From: Flavobacterium akiainvivens
GTDB taxonomy: Bacteria > Bacteroidota > Bacteroidia > Flavobacteriales > Flavobacteriaceae
Length of the DNA stretch: 64,000 nucleotides
Reading direction: 5' to 3'
Assembly: GCF_001278115.1 (NCBI RefSeq)
Contig: NZ_LIYD01000005.1
Location: 914,924 to 978,923, forward strand
Under the pieces are notes generated by a model. The model had not been told where the DNA came from. It saw nothing but the letters and a program-made list of their open reading frames with translations, and made no database searches. Below, in pieces: positions 27,295 through 36,853 of the stretch. Numbering within the stretch: the first letter of the stretch is position 1; each line of letters begins with the position of its first letter. Both the position numbers and the translations under genes were made by a program.

Positions 27295-27347
27295 TTGTAG
27301 CAATCATAAATTAATTACATTTGCTCCTTGCAAAACTACTATATTTG
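27295..27347 (+). promoter_or_regulatory. Tandem promoters of sdaA
   Basis: Promoter 1: TTG at 27295-27297, 18 bp, TACATTTG at 27316-27323. Promoter 2: TATATTTG at 27340-27347, with a TTG at 27321-27323. Both fit the Bacteroidota consensus. The ATG is at 27368. Confidence 0.6.
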
Positions 27348-27367
27348 CAACAATTCCGCGAATTGCT

Positions 27368-28792
27368 ATGACCGAATGTATTTCTGTTTTTGATATGCTC
27401 AAGATAGGCGTAGGCCCTTCGAGCTCACACACTTTGGGGCCATGGCGTGGCGCCGAACGCTTTCTTAATGAACTGCGCGAAGAAGGCATTTTTAACGCCG
27501 TTACCCGCGTGCAGGTAGACCTCTATGGCTCACTTTCCCTTACCGGGAAAGGCCACGCGACCGACCTTGCCGTGATGCTGGGGCTTAGCGGTGCCGACCC
27601 TGAGTATGTGCCCATCGAAAGCATTTCAGATATTATAAACAGCATCAGCGTAAGCTACCGGCTCAACCTGGGTGGCGAAAAAATAATCCCGTTTTTTATT
27701 AATACCGATATTGTTTTTAACCGCAACTTCCTGCCGTTTCATGCCAATGGTTTTACCTTTACGGCGCAATATGACGGCGGCGAATACACCTCTACCTTTT
27801 ATTCAATAGGTGGTGGCTTTGTAGTTAAGGAAGAGCGTGTTGTAGCAAAAGAAAAACAGGAAATACGCAAGTCGTTCCCATACCCTGTAGATAAGGCCGA
27901 CGAGCTTTTAAAATACTGCCACGAGCTAAACATGAGCATTAGCGAGGTGGTGTATGAAAACGAAAAATCCATCCGCACCGAAGATGAAATCCACCACGAA
28001 CTAATGCGTGTGTGGAACACCATGCTGGAGTGTATGCATACCGGTTGCCATACCGAAGGCATACTGCCGGGAGGGCTAAACGTGCGCCGCCGTGCTTTTG
28101 ATATGCACAGCAAACTCATTGGCGATTTGCCCTACACTACCCCACAGGAATGGCTTCAGGTTATCCGCAAAACCGAGGTCAAATTCCGCCAGATACTCAA
28201 ATGGGTTAGCTGCTTTGCCCTTGCGGTAAATGAGGTTAATGCTGCCCTGGGCCGTGTGGTTACCGCACCTACTAACGGTAGTGCGGGTGTTATTCCGGCT
28301 GTGCTTATGTATTATATGGTTATAGAAAACCACCAGGCCGATGAGCGCCACATAAAACAATTCCTTATGGTGGCCGGCGAAGTGGGCAGCATCTTTAAAA
28401 AGGGCGCTACCATCAGCGCTGCTATGGGGGGCTGCCAGGCCGAAATTGGCGTATCGAGCGCTATGGCTGCCGCTGCCTTGTGCGAGGTTATGGGCGGTTC
28501 ACCCGAGCAATGCCTTATGGCTGCCGAAATTGCCATGGAACACCACCTGGGCATGACGTGCGACCCTATAGGCGGGCTGGTACAAATTCCGTGTATTGAG
28601 CGCAATACCATGGGTGCCATTAAAGCCATTAACGCCGCCGAGCTTGCCCTTGAAACCGACCCAAAAAACGCAAAAGTACCTCTTGATAAGGTTGTCAACA
28701 CCATGTGGCAAACCGCCCAGGACATGAACAATAAGTACAAAGAAACCTCTGAAGGCGGCCTGGCCGTAACGGTTAATAATGCGGATTGCTGA
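27368..28792 (+). CDS. sdaA: L-serine ammonia-lyase, iron-sulfur dependent, single chain
   Basis: A 474-residue enzyme that converts L-serine to pyruvate and ammonia. The beta domain opens with [19 protein letters not shown] (about 8-26); the alpha domain has [19 protein letters not shown] and cysteines in [10 protein letters not shown] and [14 protein letters not shown] that bind the 4Fe-4S cluster. One-chain form as in most Gram-negatives. It stands alone between two hairpin elements. Together with serC and the serA-like gene in this window, it closes a serine synthesis and breakdown pair, although not in one operon. Confidence 0.93.
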   Translation: MTECISVFDMLKIGVGPSSSHTLGPWRGAERFLNELREEGIFNAVTRVQVDLYGSLSLTGKGHATDLAVMLGLSGADPEYVPIESISDIINSISVSYRLNLGGEKIIPFFINTDIVFNRNFLPFHANGFTFTAQYDGGEYTSTFYSIGGGFVVKEERVVAKEKQEIRKSFPYPVDKADELLKYCHELNMSISEVVYENEKSIRTEDEIHHELMRVWNTMLECMHTGCHTEGILPGGLNVRRRAFDMHSKLIGDLPYTTPQEWLQVIRKTEVKFRQILKWVSCFALAVNEVNAALGRVVTAPTNGSAGVIPAVLMYYMVIENHQADERHIKQFLMVAGEVGSIFKKGATISAAMGGCQAEIGVSSAMAAAALCEVMGGSPEQCLMAAEIAMEHHLGMTCDPIGGLVQIPCIERNTMGAIKAINAAELALETDPKNAKVPLDKVVNTMWQTAQDMNNKYKETSEGGLAVTVNNADC

Positions 28793-28848
28793 TTCAGATA
28801 GCAGATGGCAGACGCCTGAAAACTGCTACCTGCTACCTGCCATCTGAA
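28793..28848. repeat. Word-repeat hairpin (CAGATGGCAG / CTGCTACC)
   Basis: TTCAGATAGCAGATGGCAG on the left and CTGCCATCTGAA (28837-28848) on the right pair; CTGCTACC words are repeated in between. It begins 1 bp after the sdaA stop and may end its transcript. Confidence 0.6.
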
Positions 28849-28934
28849 ATGTTTAACATTTAGTTGGGTGACTTCAAAAAACATATTGGCTAATTTTAAG
28901 TGTAAAACAAACGTAACTTAAAAAATTAGCGATT

Positions 28935-29240
28935 ATGGACAGACAGATGTATCACTACGCAACAGTAAGCAAGGCCCTGCAGGAACTTGCCGAAAAAGGT
29001 TTTACAACCGACTTTAACCTTGAAGAAGAACGCATAGCACACAATGCAGATGACTTTACCATTGAGCACATTTATCGCTATGAGGGCGAATCAGACCCCG
29101 GCGATGAATCTACCGTATATGGCATAAGGTCTGCCAAAGGCGAAAAAGGCGTGTTTGTAGTTGGCCCCGGTGGCGATGAAAATGACGCTGCGAAACGATT
29201 GCTTGATATGAGTATCCGTGGCCGTATTGAACAGCAATAA
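28935..29240 (+). CDS. Small Bacteroidota protein annotated in relatives as phosphoribosylpyrophosphate synthetase
   Basis: A 101-residue soluble protein: [19 protein letters not shown], then [20 protein letters not shown] and [18 protein letters not shown]. This pattern belongs to a small Bacteroidota family that databases label phosphoribosylpyrophosphate synthetase although it lacks the PRPP-binding and catalytic motifs, so the label is misleading. It ends 3 bp before the topoisomerase IB gene, so the two are co-transcribed. Role unknown. Confidence 0.7.
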   Translation: MDRQMYHYATVSKALQELAEKGFTTDFNLEEERIAHNADDFTIEHIYRYEGESDPGDESTVYGIRSAKGEKGVFVVGPGGDENDAAKRLLDMSIRGRIEQQ

Positions 29241-29243
29241 CCC

Positions 29244-30326
29244 ATGGAACGCCTGCAAAAAAAGCTTGAAAAAATAGGGAGCGACCCTAAAACAACCGCT
29301 AAAGCCGTTGGCCTGCGCTATTGCTTAGCATCCGATAAAGGATATTACCGCAAGCGCCGCGCCAACGGCTTTTCATATAAAGACGAATCCGGAAATACCG
29401 TTAAGGATAAGGAGGTTTTAGAACGTATTAAAAAGCTGGTCATCCCCCCGGCATGGCAATACGTTTGGATTTCCCCTTATCAAAACGGGCACTTGCAGGT
29501 AACGGGTATAGATGCCAAAGGCCGCAAGCAATACCGCTACCACCCTGATTGGAATAAAATCAGAAACCAAAGCAAATTTTACCGTCTGCGCCGTTTTGCC
29601 CTTGCCCTGCCCCACATACGCGAGCAGGTAGAGCATGACCTGAAGCGGCAGGGGCTGCCTTATGAAAAGGTAGTGGCCCTTGTAATAAAGCTAATTGAGC
29701 TCACCAACATACGCATTGGTAACGATGCCTATAAAAAGTTATACGGCTCTTTTGGGCTTACCACCCTTCGCGATAAGCACGTAAAATTTGATGGCGCTAC
29801 CGTAAACTTTGAGTTTGTGGGTAAAAAGGGCGTTAAGCACAAAATCAAGCTGCAAAGCCGCCGTATGGCCAACCTGGTAAAAAAATGCAGGGACATACCC
29901 GGGCAGGAGCTTTTCCAATATTATGACCATGACGGCAAGCACCACAGCATAGGCTCGGCAGATGTAAACCATTACTTAAAAGAAGTATCGGGCGAAGACT
30001 TTACCGCCAAAGATTTCCGTGCCTGGGCCGGCAGCCTCAACGCGCTGTGTGCCTTTCATGAATTGGGCGAATTTAAAACCCAGGCCGAGCTTAAAAAGAA
30101 CATCATTAACGTGTTAGACCACGTGGCGCAAAAACTGGGCAATACCCGCACCGTATGTAAAAAATACTATGTGCATCCCACCGTAGTAGCCGCTTATGAA
30201 AACGGTTCTATATGGAACTACAACGCCACCGTTACAGAAACACATAACGCCGGCGAGCTCAACGCATCAGAGCACGCCCTGCTCGACCTGCTTTCCACCG
30301 AGAAAATTGCCGAAGTAGTGGCATAA
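29244..30326 (+). CDS. DNA topoisomerase IB (poxvirus/bacterial type)
   Basis: 360 residues. Active-site pieces are all present: the basic TGIDAKGRKQYRYH region, IRIGNDAYKKLYGSFGLTTL with the conserved arginine, FRAWAG and the tyrosine Y309 in TVCKKYYVHPTVV (equivalent of SKxxYxHP, with C for S). It forms a 3'-phosphotyrosyl intermediate and relaxes supercoils without a cofactor. Length is normal. Directly downstream of the small PRPP-named gene. Confidence 0.92.
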   Translation: MERLQKKLEKIGSDPKTTAKAVGLRYCLASDKGYYRKRRANGFSYKDESGNTVKDKEVLERIKKLVIPPAWQYVWISPYQNGHLQVTGIDAKGRKQYRYHPDWNKIRNQSKFYRLRRFALALPHIREQVEHDLKRQGLPYEKVVALVIKLIELTNIRIGNDAYKKLYGSFGLTTLRDKHVKFDGATVNFEFVGKKGVKHKIKLQSRRMANLVKKCRDIPGQELFQYYDHDGKHHSIGSADVNHYLKEVSGEDFTAKDFRAWAGSLNALCAFHELGEFKTQAELKKNIINVLDHVAQKLGNTRTVCKKYYVHPTVVAAYENGSIWNYNATVTETHNAGELNASEHALLDLLSTEKIAEVVA

Positions 30327-30339
30327 AAATTTAAAAATT

Positions 30340-30431
30340 GACGATTTAAAGATTGAAAAATTCGTGGGATTTATAAGGTTTACTATATTTATAGTCACGA
30401 ATTTTTAAATCATTCAATCTTTAAATCGTTC
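30340..30431. repeat. Word-repeat hairpin (GATTTAAAGATTGA)
   Basis: The left arm (30340-30366) and the right arm (30396-30431) are complementary except for a 9-nt extra word in the right arm. It sits between topo IB and the antiporter gene and ends 9 bp before the antiporter's TTG start. Confidence 0.75.
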
Positions 30432-30439
30432 AATAAAAA

Positions 30440-31690
30440 TTGGAAAACTACACCGTAGTACTGTTTATAATGGCCATAATGATAGGGCTTTCTGCCGTGG
30501 CCGAAAAGTTTAAATTCCCCTACCCTATATTGCTTATAGTGGCAGGCATTGCCATAGGCTTTGCGCCAGAAGTGCCTAAAATAGAGATAAACCCCGAGAT
30601 TGTATTCCTTATCTTTTTGCCTCCCCTGCTGTATGATGCTGCTTTTAATATTTCGTTTACCGATTTTAAGACACACATAAGCACCATAAGCACGCTGGCC
30701 ATAACACTGGTATTCCTCACCACGCTGGGCATAGCCGTAGTGGCACGCTATCTGGTGCCTGGCATGACGTGGCCGCTGGCATTTGTACTGGGCGCCATAC
30801 TCAGCGCTACCGATGCCGTTGCTGCCATGAGCATTACCAGGGGGCTCAATATATCACATAAAACCAACACCATACTCGAGGGCGAAAGCCTTATAAACGA
30901 TGCCTCTGCACTTGTGGCCTACCGCTTTGCCGTGGCAGCTGTGGGCGGGGCTTCATTCATATTATGGAAAGCATCCCTCGAGTTTGTAATGCTCCTTGCC
31001 GGGGGAATTGTAATTGGTTCGCTTATGTCACGCCTTATTTTTTTATTGAAGTTTGTGCGCCAAAGCCCCATGATTATCATCAGTTTCCTGCTGTTGCTAC
31101 CGTTTGTAACCTATCTTTTGGCTGAAGAACTCCATGTATCGGGCGTAATAGCCGTGGTAACGCTGGGCCTTTCCATAGCTTTTGTAAGCAACAAGGTGTT
31201 CCCCGATAACCTTAAAAACCAGTCGCGCCACATTTGGGATATCATCATCTTTATGCTCAACGGCCTGATTTTTATTTTAATCGGCCTGCAATATCCTTAC
31301 GTATTAAAAAACATCCCGAAAGACCAGGTAATTCCGTATTTACTATATGCCCTGCTCATAACGGTGGTAACGCTGCTCATCCGCACGTTGCGTGTGTTTA
31401 TGCAACGCAGCAGGCTAAAAAAGGCACTTTCCATGAAACGCTCGCGCATAACCAAAGAAGCATTGCTCGACTTCCGCACAAGCCTTATTATAAGCTGGAG
31501 CGGCATGCGCGGCATAGTATCGCTTGCCATAGCCATTGGGTTACCCAAGGAGCTGGAAGACGGCACGCCCTTCCCCCTGCGCAACGAGATTATATTTATA
31601 TCAGTAGCCGTAGTGCTGTTTACGTTATTAGGTCAGGGCTTAACACTGCCATGGCTGGTTAAGAAGCTGTCTTCTGAAAAGGAGTGTTAG
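30440..31690 (+). CDS. Na+/H+ antiporter, CPA1 family
   Basis: 416 residues, about 12 membrane helices. The best start is TTG at 30440 (MENYTVVLFIMAIMIGLS), which restores the normal first helix; the first ATG, 30 bp later, would cut it. Ion-exchange motifs are ATDAVAAMSITRG (about 130) and ESLINDASALVAYRFA (about 155). It exchanges Na+ or K+ for H+ across the inner membrane. The conserved FRTSLIISWSGMRGIVSLAIA is near 350-370. Flanked by hairpin elements on both sides. Confidence 0.88.
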   Translation: MENYTVVLFIMAIMIGLSAVAEKFKFPYPILLIVAGIAIGFAPEVPKIEINPEIVFLIFLPPLLYDAAFNISFTDFKTHISTISTLAITLVFLTTLGIAVVARYLVPGMTWPLAFVLGAILSATDAVAAMSITRGLNISHKTNTILEGESLINDASALVAYRFAVAAVGGASFILWKASLEFVMLLAGGIVIGSLMSRLIFLLKFVRQSPMIIISFLLLLPFVTYLLAEELHVSGVIAVVTLGLSIAFVSNKVFPDNLKNQSRHIWDIIIFMLNGLIFILIGLQYPYVLKNIPKDQVIPYLLYALLITVVTLLIRTLRVFMQRSRLKKALSMKRSRITKEALLDFRTSLIISWSGMRGIVSLAIAIGLPKELEDGTPFPLRNEIIFISVAVVLFTLLGQGLTLPWLVKKLSSEKEC

Positions 31691-31692
31691 GT

Positions 31693-31828
31693 TGGTATAT
31701 TAGAATTTTGGTATTTTAGAATATTAGACATAACACATAAACACCTAATCATCTGATAGCTAATTGCTGATGGCTGACCGCTTCCGTCCTGTCTAATATT
31801 CTAAAATTCTAACATACTAAAATTCCAA
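31693..31828. repeat. Word-repeat hairpin (TATTAGAATTTTGG)
   Basis: The left arm (31693-31730) and right arm (31790-31828) are complementary over about 38 bp with few mismatches; arms consist of repeated TTAGAAT-like words. It lies between the antiporter and dnaX genes. Confidence 0.7.
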
Positions 31829-31836
31829 AAATCAAT

Positions 31837-31844
31837 TATCTTTG
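31837..31844 (+). promoter_or_regulatory. -7 box of dnaX
   Basis: TATCTTTG, an exact TAnnTTTG match, 11 bp before the dnaX ATG, so the leader would be only about 5 nt. Confidence 0.5.
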
Positions 31845-31855
31845 CCAATAGACCT

Positions 31856-33600
31856 ATGGAACAATTCATCGTATCAGCCCGCAAGTACCGCCCCCAAACG
31901 TTTAAAGACGTAGTGGGCCAGCAGGCTATTACCAATACGCTGCTAAACGCCATAGACAACAACCACTTAGCCCAGGCGCTGCTGTTTACCGGCCCGCGCG
32001 GTGTGGGCAAAACCACCTGCGCACGCATACTGGCCCGCAAAATAAACCAGGAGGGTTATGATGACCCTTTTGAAGATTTTGCCTTTAATGTGTTTGAGCT
32101 CGATGCCGCCAGTAACAACTCGGTAGACGACATCCGCAGCCTTATAGACCAGGTGCGCATACCACCCCAAACCGGCAAGTACAAGGTGTATATTATAGAT
32201 GAGGTGCACATGCTGTCTCAGGCGGCTTTTAATGCGTTCCTTAAAACGCTTGAAGAACCGCCGCGCCATGCCATTTTTATACTGGCTACTACCGAGAAGC
32301 ACAAGATTATCCCCACTATATTATCGCGCTGCCAGATATTCGACTTTAAGCGCATAACGGTTAAAGATGCCAAAGACCACCTTGCCGAAGTAGCGCGCAG
32401 CCAGGGTATTACCTTTGAAGACGATGCACTGCACATTATAGCCCAAAAGGCAGACGGCGCCATGCGCGATGCCCTTTCTATTTTTGACCGTGTGGTAAGT
32501 TACTGCGGTACTAACCTTACACGCCAGGCCGTTACCGAAAATCTTAATGTACTTGATTATGAGTATTATGTAAAGGTAACCGACCTTATACTAGGCAACC
32601 GTATACCCGAACTGCTGCTTATTTATAACGAAATTTTAGCCAAAGGTTTTGACGGGCACCACTTTGTTGCCGGGCTTGCATCGCATTTCCGCGACCTTAT
32701 GGTGTGCCAAAACCCTGCCACGCTTGTGCTTTTAGAAGCCGGCGAAGTAGCTCAGGCACTTTATGCCGCACAGGCCCAAAAAGCCAGCCAGGCGTTTTTG
32801 CTTCAGGCCATTGATATTGCCAATGATACCGACCTGAAGTATAAAACCAGCCAAAACCAGCGCCTTTTAGTAGAACTGTGCCTTATGCAGCTTGCCTCTA
32901 TCACTTTTGATGGAGAAAAAAAAAAGTTGACGGCTATATAGTCCCCGCGCATTATTTTAAAGATTCCCAGCCTGTTGTACCGGTTTCAGCACCTGTAGCC
33001 AACGCACCTCAGGCCACATCTGCTGCACAACAAACAGCACCTGCACCCATTACTGCACTCCCTGTAAAAGAACTTGAGGTTGAAGAACCCGAAGTAGTAA
33101 AGCCTCCCGTTGTTAAAAACGATGACGACGGCCAGCCCAGGGTTTCGGCATTTTCACTCTCGAGCATCAGGATGAAGCGTGAGTTGCAGGAAACGCAGCG
33201 TTCGCAGATTAAAAACCCTGATGAGCTTCCGCGCGAAGCCTTTAGCGAGACTGATATGCGCCTGCAATGGAATAAATTTGCACAGCGCCTTAGCGACAGC
33301 GGCCAAAAAATTATGGCTACCTATATGCAAATTAACGACCCCGTGCTTGATAAAGACGGGTTTACCATTCGCCTTGAGCTGCCCAATGCCGGCAGCAAGG
33401 TAGACTTTGACAATAGCAAGCTCGAACTGCTGGGTTACCTTCGCGGCAAGCTGCACAACCACGATATTGTTATTGATGTGCACGTTAATGAGGTTATCAG
33501 CACCCGCCACGCCTTTACCCCCGAAGAAAAATACGAAAAGCTTAAGGCCATTAACCCCGCGCTTGAGCAACTTAGAAAAATGTTTGACCTTGATGTGTAG
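31856..33600 (+). CDS. dnaX: DNA polymerase III subunits gamma/tau, with an A10 slippage site
   Basis: The zero frame gives 361 residues and stops at 32939-32941, a gamma-like clamp-loader subunit: Walker A GPRGVGKTT, Walker B IIDEVHMLS, the arginine finger in LSRCQIFDFK. A tract of ten A (32916-32925) ends with A AAA AAG. A -1 shift there, or transcripts with 11 A, continues VDGYIVPAHYF through a proline/alanine linker and a C-terminal domain (LQWNKFAQRL, LELPNAGSKV, YLRGKLHNHDI) to 33600, a 581-residue tau-like protein. The zinc cysteines of the E. coli ATPase module are missing after ARKIN. Both forms are probably made; one missing A through sequencing cannot be ruled out. Confidence 0.9.
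32916..32941 (+). promoter_or_regulatory. dnaX recoding/slippage site
   Basis: GAG-type context, ten A, then GTTGACG; the zero-frame stop TAG follows 5 codons after the A run. The heptamer A AAA AAG equals the E. coli dnaX -1 slip site, while the length of the A run would also allow transcriptional slippage as in Thermus dnaX. No strong downstream hairpin was found. Confidence 0.7.
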
Positions 33601-33696
33601 CATCAGGCAATAAACATCTTTTCGAATAAAATAACGTTAAACCCACTACCCTTTCTTACAGCGTTTCTTTAACTTTACTAAGCTAAACCAACTGCC

Positions 33697-35463
33697 ATGT
33701 ACACACCTTTCAAAAACCGGCTTGCACTGCTTAGCCTTTTTGCACTTTTATGTTTACCTGTATCGCTTAGCGCGCAACTATTGGGCGCAGCTGCTTCAGA
33801 TGCCAAAGAGACAGTACAGGAGGTACCCAAAGATTCTTTGGGGCGCGACAACCCACGCAGTACGGTAGATGGTTTTTTAAACGCTATGGGCGATCAGAAC
33901 TACAACCGTGCCAGCCAGTACCTTACCCTGCGCAGGTCGGTTAGGCGAAGCAGCCAAAAGAAAAAAGTAGTACAGGCATTTCAAAGGCTGCTGGATACCG
34001 GTGGTGATTTTTATGCATCGTCCCTGCTTAGCAACAAAGCCACCGGCCGTACCGATGACGACCTTGAACCGAATACCGACCAGGTAGGTAAAATCACAGT
34101 TGGTGAAGACGAAATAAACCTGTATGTAGAAAACACAGCCGGCGAAGGCAAACCACCCGTTTGGCGTTTTACCCAGGAAACCGTAGACGATGTTACCTCC
34201 ATAAACATAAAAAGCGACCTGCTGATTGATAAGGTACTGCCTGCCTCAATGCGCGAACGCCGCCTGTGGGGTGTACCTGTAGGCCATTGGCTGGCAGTTA
34301 TAGCCATTGGTATACTATCATACCTGGTGGCATGGGGATTAATATCGCTCTTAGGCACCATACTCTCTAAATTCTGGAAAAAAGAAAAGCGCGAAAAAGC
34401 AACTGCCATAATTCAGGCTTTTGAACAGCCTGTGCGCCTGTACCTTGCGGTTCGCCTTTTTGTTGCGGTATCATTACAGGTGGGCATATCTATCATTGTG
34501 CGTCAAAAATTTAACACCATAATTTTTACCGCTACCATATTTGCATTCCTTATCCTGCTGTGGAGGCTTACTGATTATTTAAGTATTTATACACAGCAAC
34601 GCATGACGTTGCGCAAACGCCTCTCCGCAATATCAGTAATACTGTTTTTGCGCCGTATGGCTAAAATAGTTATTGTAGTAATAGGTGTTATAGCCGTGCT
34701 AAGCGCTGTAGGTTTTGATGTTACCACCTGGCTTGCCGCACTGGGCATAGGTGGTATTGCCCTTGCACTTGGTGCACAAAAAACAGTGGAGAACTTTGTG
34801 GGCAGCGTTACCCTGATTGCAGACCAGCCCATTCGCGTAGGCGATTTTTGTAAAGTTGGCGAAATAAAAGGCACCGTAGAAAGCATAGGTATGCGCAGTA
34901 CCCGTCTGCGCACCCCTGAGCGCACAATTGTAACCATACCAAATGGGTTGTTTAGCAGTAACAATATTGAAAATTATGCCCATCGCGATAAATTTTTCTT
35001 TAACCCTGTACTTGAATTCCGTATGGAAACTACTCCGGCACAACTGCGCTACCTGCTGGTGGAAATACGCACCATGTTCTATTCACACCCGAAAGTAAGC
35101 AATGAGCCGGCTAAAGTACGCTTTGGTGGCCTTACCGCAAGTGGCTACAAAATCGAAATTAACGCCTACATTGAAGCCCCGAATATTGATACCGCCGAAG
35201 AAGTGGAAGAAGACCTGTACCTGCGCATACTGGATATTGTAGCCGCCAGCGGCACTGATTTTGCCTACCCCAGCCAAACCCTGTATATGGCCCGCGATAA
35301 AGGTATTGATGAAGATAAAACCAGGCTGGCCGCAGAAAAAGTACAGCACTGGGTTGATACTGATGACCTGCAGCTACCCGCTTTTGACCCGGAACGTATT
35401 GAAGCCCTTAAGGACAAAATACAATACCCGCCAAAAGGCAGTATTTCCGCTAAGGAAGAATAG
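33697..35463 (+). CDS. Mechanosensitive ion channel, MscS family
   Basis: 588 residues: signal peptide (to SLSAQ, about 26), an extracytoplasmic domain (about 30-190), four or five membrane helices (about 195-360), then the MscS core. The pore helix and following beta domain read TWLAALGIGGIALALGAQKT and FVGSVTLIADQPIRVGDF (about 345-385). A C-terminal alpha/beta domain follows (to about 530) and a charged tail. It releases solutes on hypo-osmotic shock. Ends just before a perfect bidirectional terminator shared with the convergent TPR gene. Confidence 0.9.
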   Translation: MYTPFKNRLALLSLFALLCLPVSLSAQLLGAAASDAKETVQEVPKDSLGRDNPRSTVDGFLNAMGDQNYNRASQYLTLRRSVRRSSQKKKVVQAFQRLLDTGGDFYASSLLSNKATGRTDDDLEPNTDQVGKITVGEDEINLYVENTAGEGKPPVWRFTQETVDDVTSINIKSDLLIDKVLPASMRERRLWGVPVGHWLAVIAIGILSYLVAWGLISLLGTILSKFWKKEKREKATAIIQAFEQPVRLYLAVRLFVAVSLQVGISIIVRQKFNTIIFTATIFAFLILLWRLTDYLSIYTQQRMTLRKRLSAISVILFLRRMAKIVIVVIGVIAVLSAVGFDVTTWLAALGIGGIALALGAQKTVENFVGSVTLIADQPIRVGDFCKVGEIKGTVESIGMRSTRLRTPERTIVTIPNGLFSSNNIENYAHRDKFFFNPVLEFRMETTPAQLRYLLVEIRTMFYSHPKVSNEPAKVRFGGLTASGYKIEINAYIEAPNIDTAEEVEEDLYLRILDIVAASGTDFAYPSQTLYMARDKGIDEDKTRLAAEKVQHWVDTDDLQLPAFDPERIEALKDKIQYPPKGSISAKEE

Positions 35464-35487
35464 GAAATAAACATATGTAAAATAAGA

Positions 35488-35511
35488 AAGGCCCTGCATT
35501 TGCAGGGCCTT
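35488..35511. terminator. Bidirectional intrinsic terminator
   Basis: GGCCCTGCA and TGCAGGGCC arms with two-base loop, AA before and TT after, between the convergent mscS and TPR genes. Confidence 0.85.
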
Positions 35512-35531
35512 CTTGTATAAATAAACAGGAA

Positions 35532-36836
35532 TTACTGTTTACGTTTTGCTTTAAATTCAGCAGCTTTATCGCTCATTTCAAGCGCCTGGTAAAGGCTGGC
35601 CAGCATACCTATTGTGTACTGGTCGTTTTTATCAAGGTTATACGCTTTTTCATAGTAACCTACAGCAGCCTTATAGTTGGTTTCTTTCTGCTTTTTAAGT
35701 TCGGCATACTTTTTATTATCAGCAGCAGAGTTACCAAGGTCGTTCATTTGCTTTGTAAGTGATTCCTCATCCATTAGCATAAGGTCACCCAGCCTTACAT
35801 AAGCCAGCTGGTAGTCAGGCTTAATTTCAATAGCCTTTTTGTAGTTGGCTTCAGCCTCTTTAGCATTGGTTTGTGCACTTACAGCCGCAAGGTTATAAAA
35901 GAGGTCGGCATTGTTAGGCTGTTTTGCCACAGCCTCATTTATAAGCCTTTTGTAACCGTCATAATCTTTAGCAGTAAGGTAGAAGTTAGCCTCAGCAATA
36001 ATAAGCCCCACATCGTTAGGGTTTAGCTTACGTGCATTAGCAATAGCTTCTTTAGCTTTATCTTCCTGGCCAAGCTCAAGGTACAAAAGTGCAATGTTCC
36101 TTACAATTTCGCCTTTAACCGATTCAAATTTCTGCTCAGAAGGCGTGTCATACCCTTGTAAAAGTGCAGCATCCCTTACAGATTTGTTAGGGAAAGACTC
36201 AACCACACCGGTAGCTTTGTTTCTTGCAGTAAATGCAGAACCCTCGCCTGTCCAGCCGGTTTTGTCAAGCTCTAAATAATAGTCAAGGGCTTTTTTAAAC
36301 TCTTTTGCGTTTACTGCATAAGATGCAGCCCTGTACAGCATATAATTATCTGTAGTATCAAGGCCATAAGCCGTATAGAAATACTGAGATGCCAGTGCAA
36401 GCTCATCACCTTTTACAAGCTGGTCTCCCAATGTAGATATAACCGCTTTAACCCTTGGGTAAATCTCATCAATAATAATCTTGGTATACTTTTGCTTACC
36501 GTCTTTTTCAAGCTCAATAACATGGTCAAAAGCATCTTTCATGTGAAAGTAATAATCAGATGAAGCCGTAGGGTTTGTCATCATCTGGCTAAGCTGGCCC
36601 AGATTATACTTACCTTTATAGAAATAAATTTCTATTTGCTGCTCTTTTTCAGCAAACGCAAGCTTGGTTTCGGCAGCGTCTACCAGGTTTTTATATTCCT
36701 GTACATCGGCAGCAGTAGGCTCTTCCATTTTTTCAAACTTGGTGTCATACTTTTTCAGGGCCTTAAGCTCATCTTTTTGTGCATAAGCACCCATAGAGAG
36801 CATAAGTGCTGCAGCTAATACAAATCTAATTTTCAT
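35532..36836 (-). CDS. Exported tetratricopeptide-repeat protein
   Basis: 434 residues starting MKIRFVLAAALMLSMGAYAQ (signal peptide). Most of the mature protein is TPR helices: AKEFKKALDYYLELDKTGW, GQEDKAKEAIANARKLNPN, KEAEANYKKAIEIKPDYQLA and YYEKAYNLDKNDQYTIG. Probably a periplasmic or outer-membrane-associated scaffold. It is directly downstream of gyrA (18 bp), so it is likely co-transcribed with it. No specific role is known. A start three codons upstream is in frame. Confidence 0.85.
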   Translation of the reverse strand: MKIRFVLAAALMLSMGAYAQKDELKALKKYDTKFEKMEEPTAADVQEYKNLVDAAETKLAFAEKEQQIEIYFYKGKYNLGQLSQMMTNPTASSDYYFHMKDAFDHVIELEKDGKQKYTKIIIDEIYPRVKAVISTLGDQLVKGDELALASQYFYTAYGLDTTDNYMLYRAASYAVNAKEFKKALDYYLELDKTGWTGEGSAFTARNKATGVVESFPNKSVRDAALLQGYDTPSEQKFESVKGEIVRNIALLYLELGQEDKAKEAIANARKLNPNDVGLIIAEANFYLTAKDYDGYKRLINEAVAKQPNNADLFYNLAAVSAQTNAKEAEANYKKAIEIKPDYQLAYVRLGDLMLMDEESLTKQMNDLGNSAADNKKYAELKKQKETNYKAAVGYYEKAYNLDKNDQYTIGMLASLYQALEMSDKAAEFKAKRKQ

Positions 36837-36853
36837 AAGTTGCAAATTATAGT

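Noticed and set aside
28935..29240. Phosphoribosylpyrophosphate synthetase activity
   Set aside because: At 101 residues it lacks all PRPP synthetase motifs; the name is an inherited database label.
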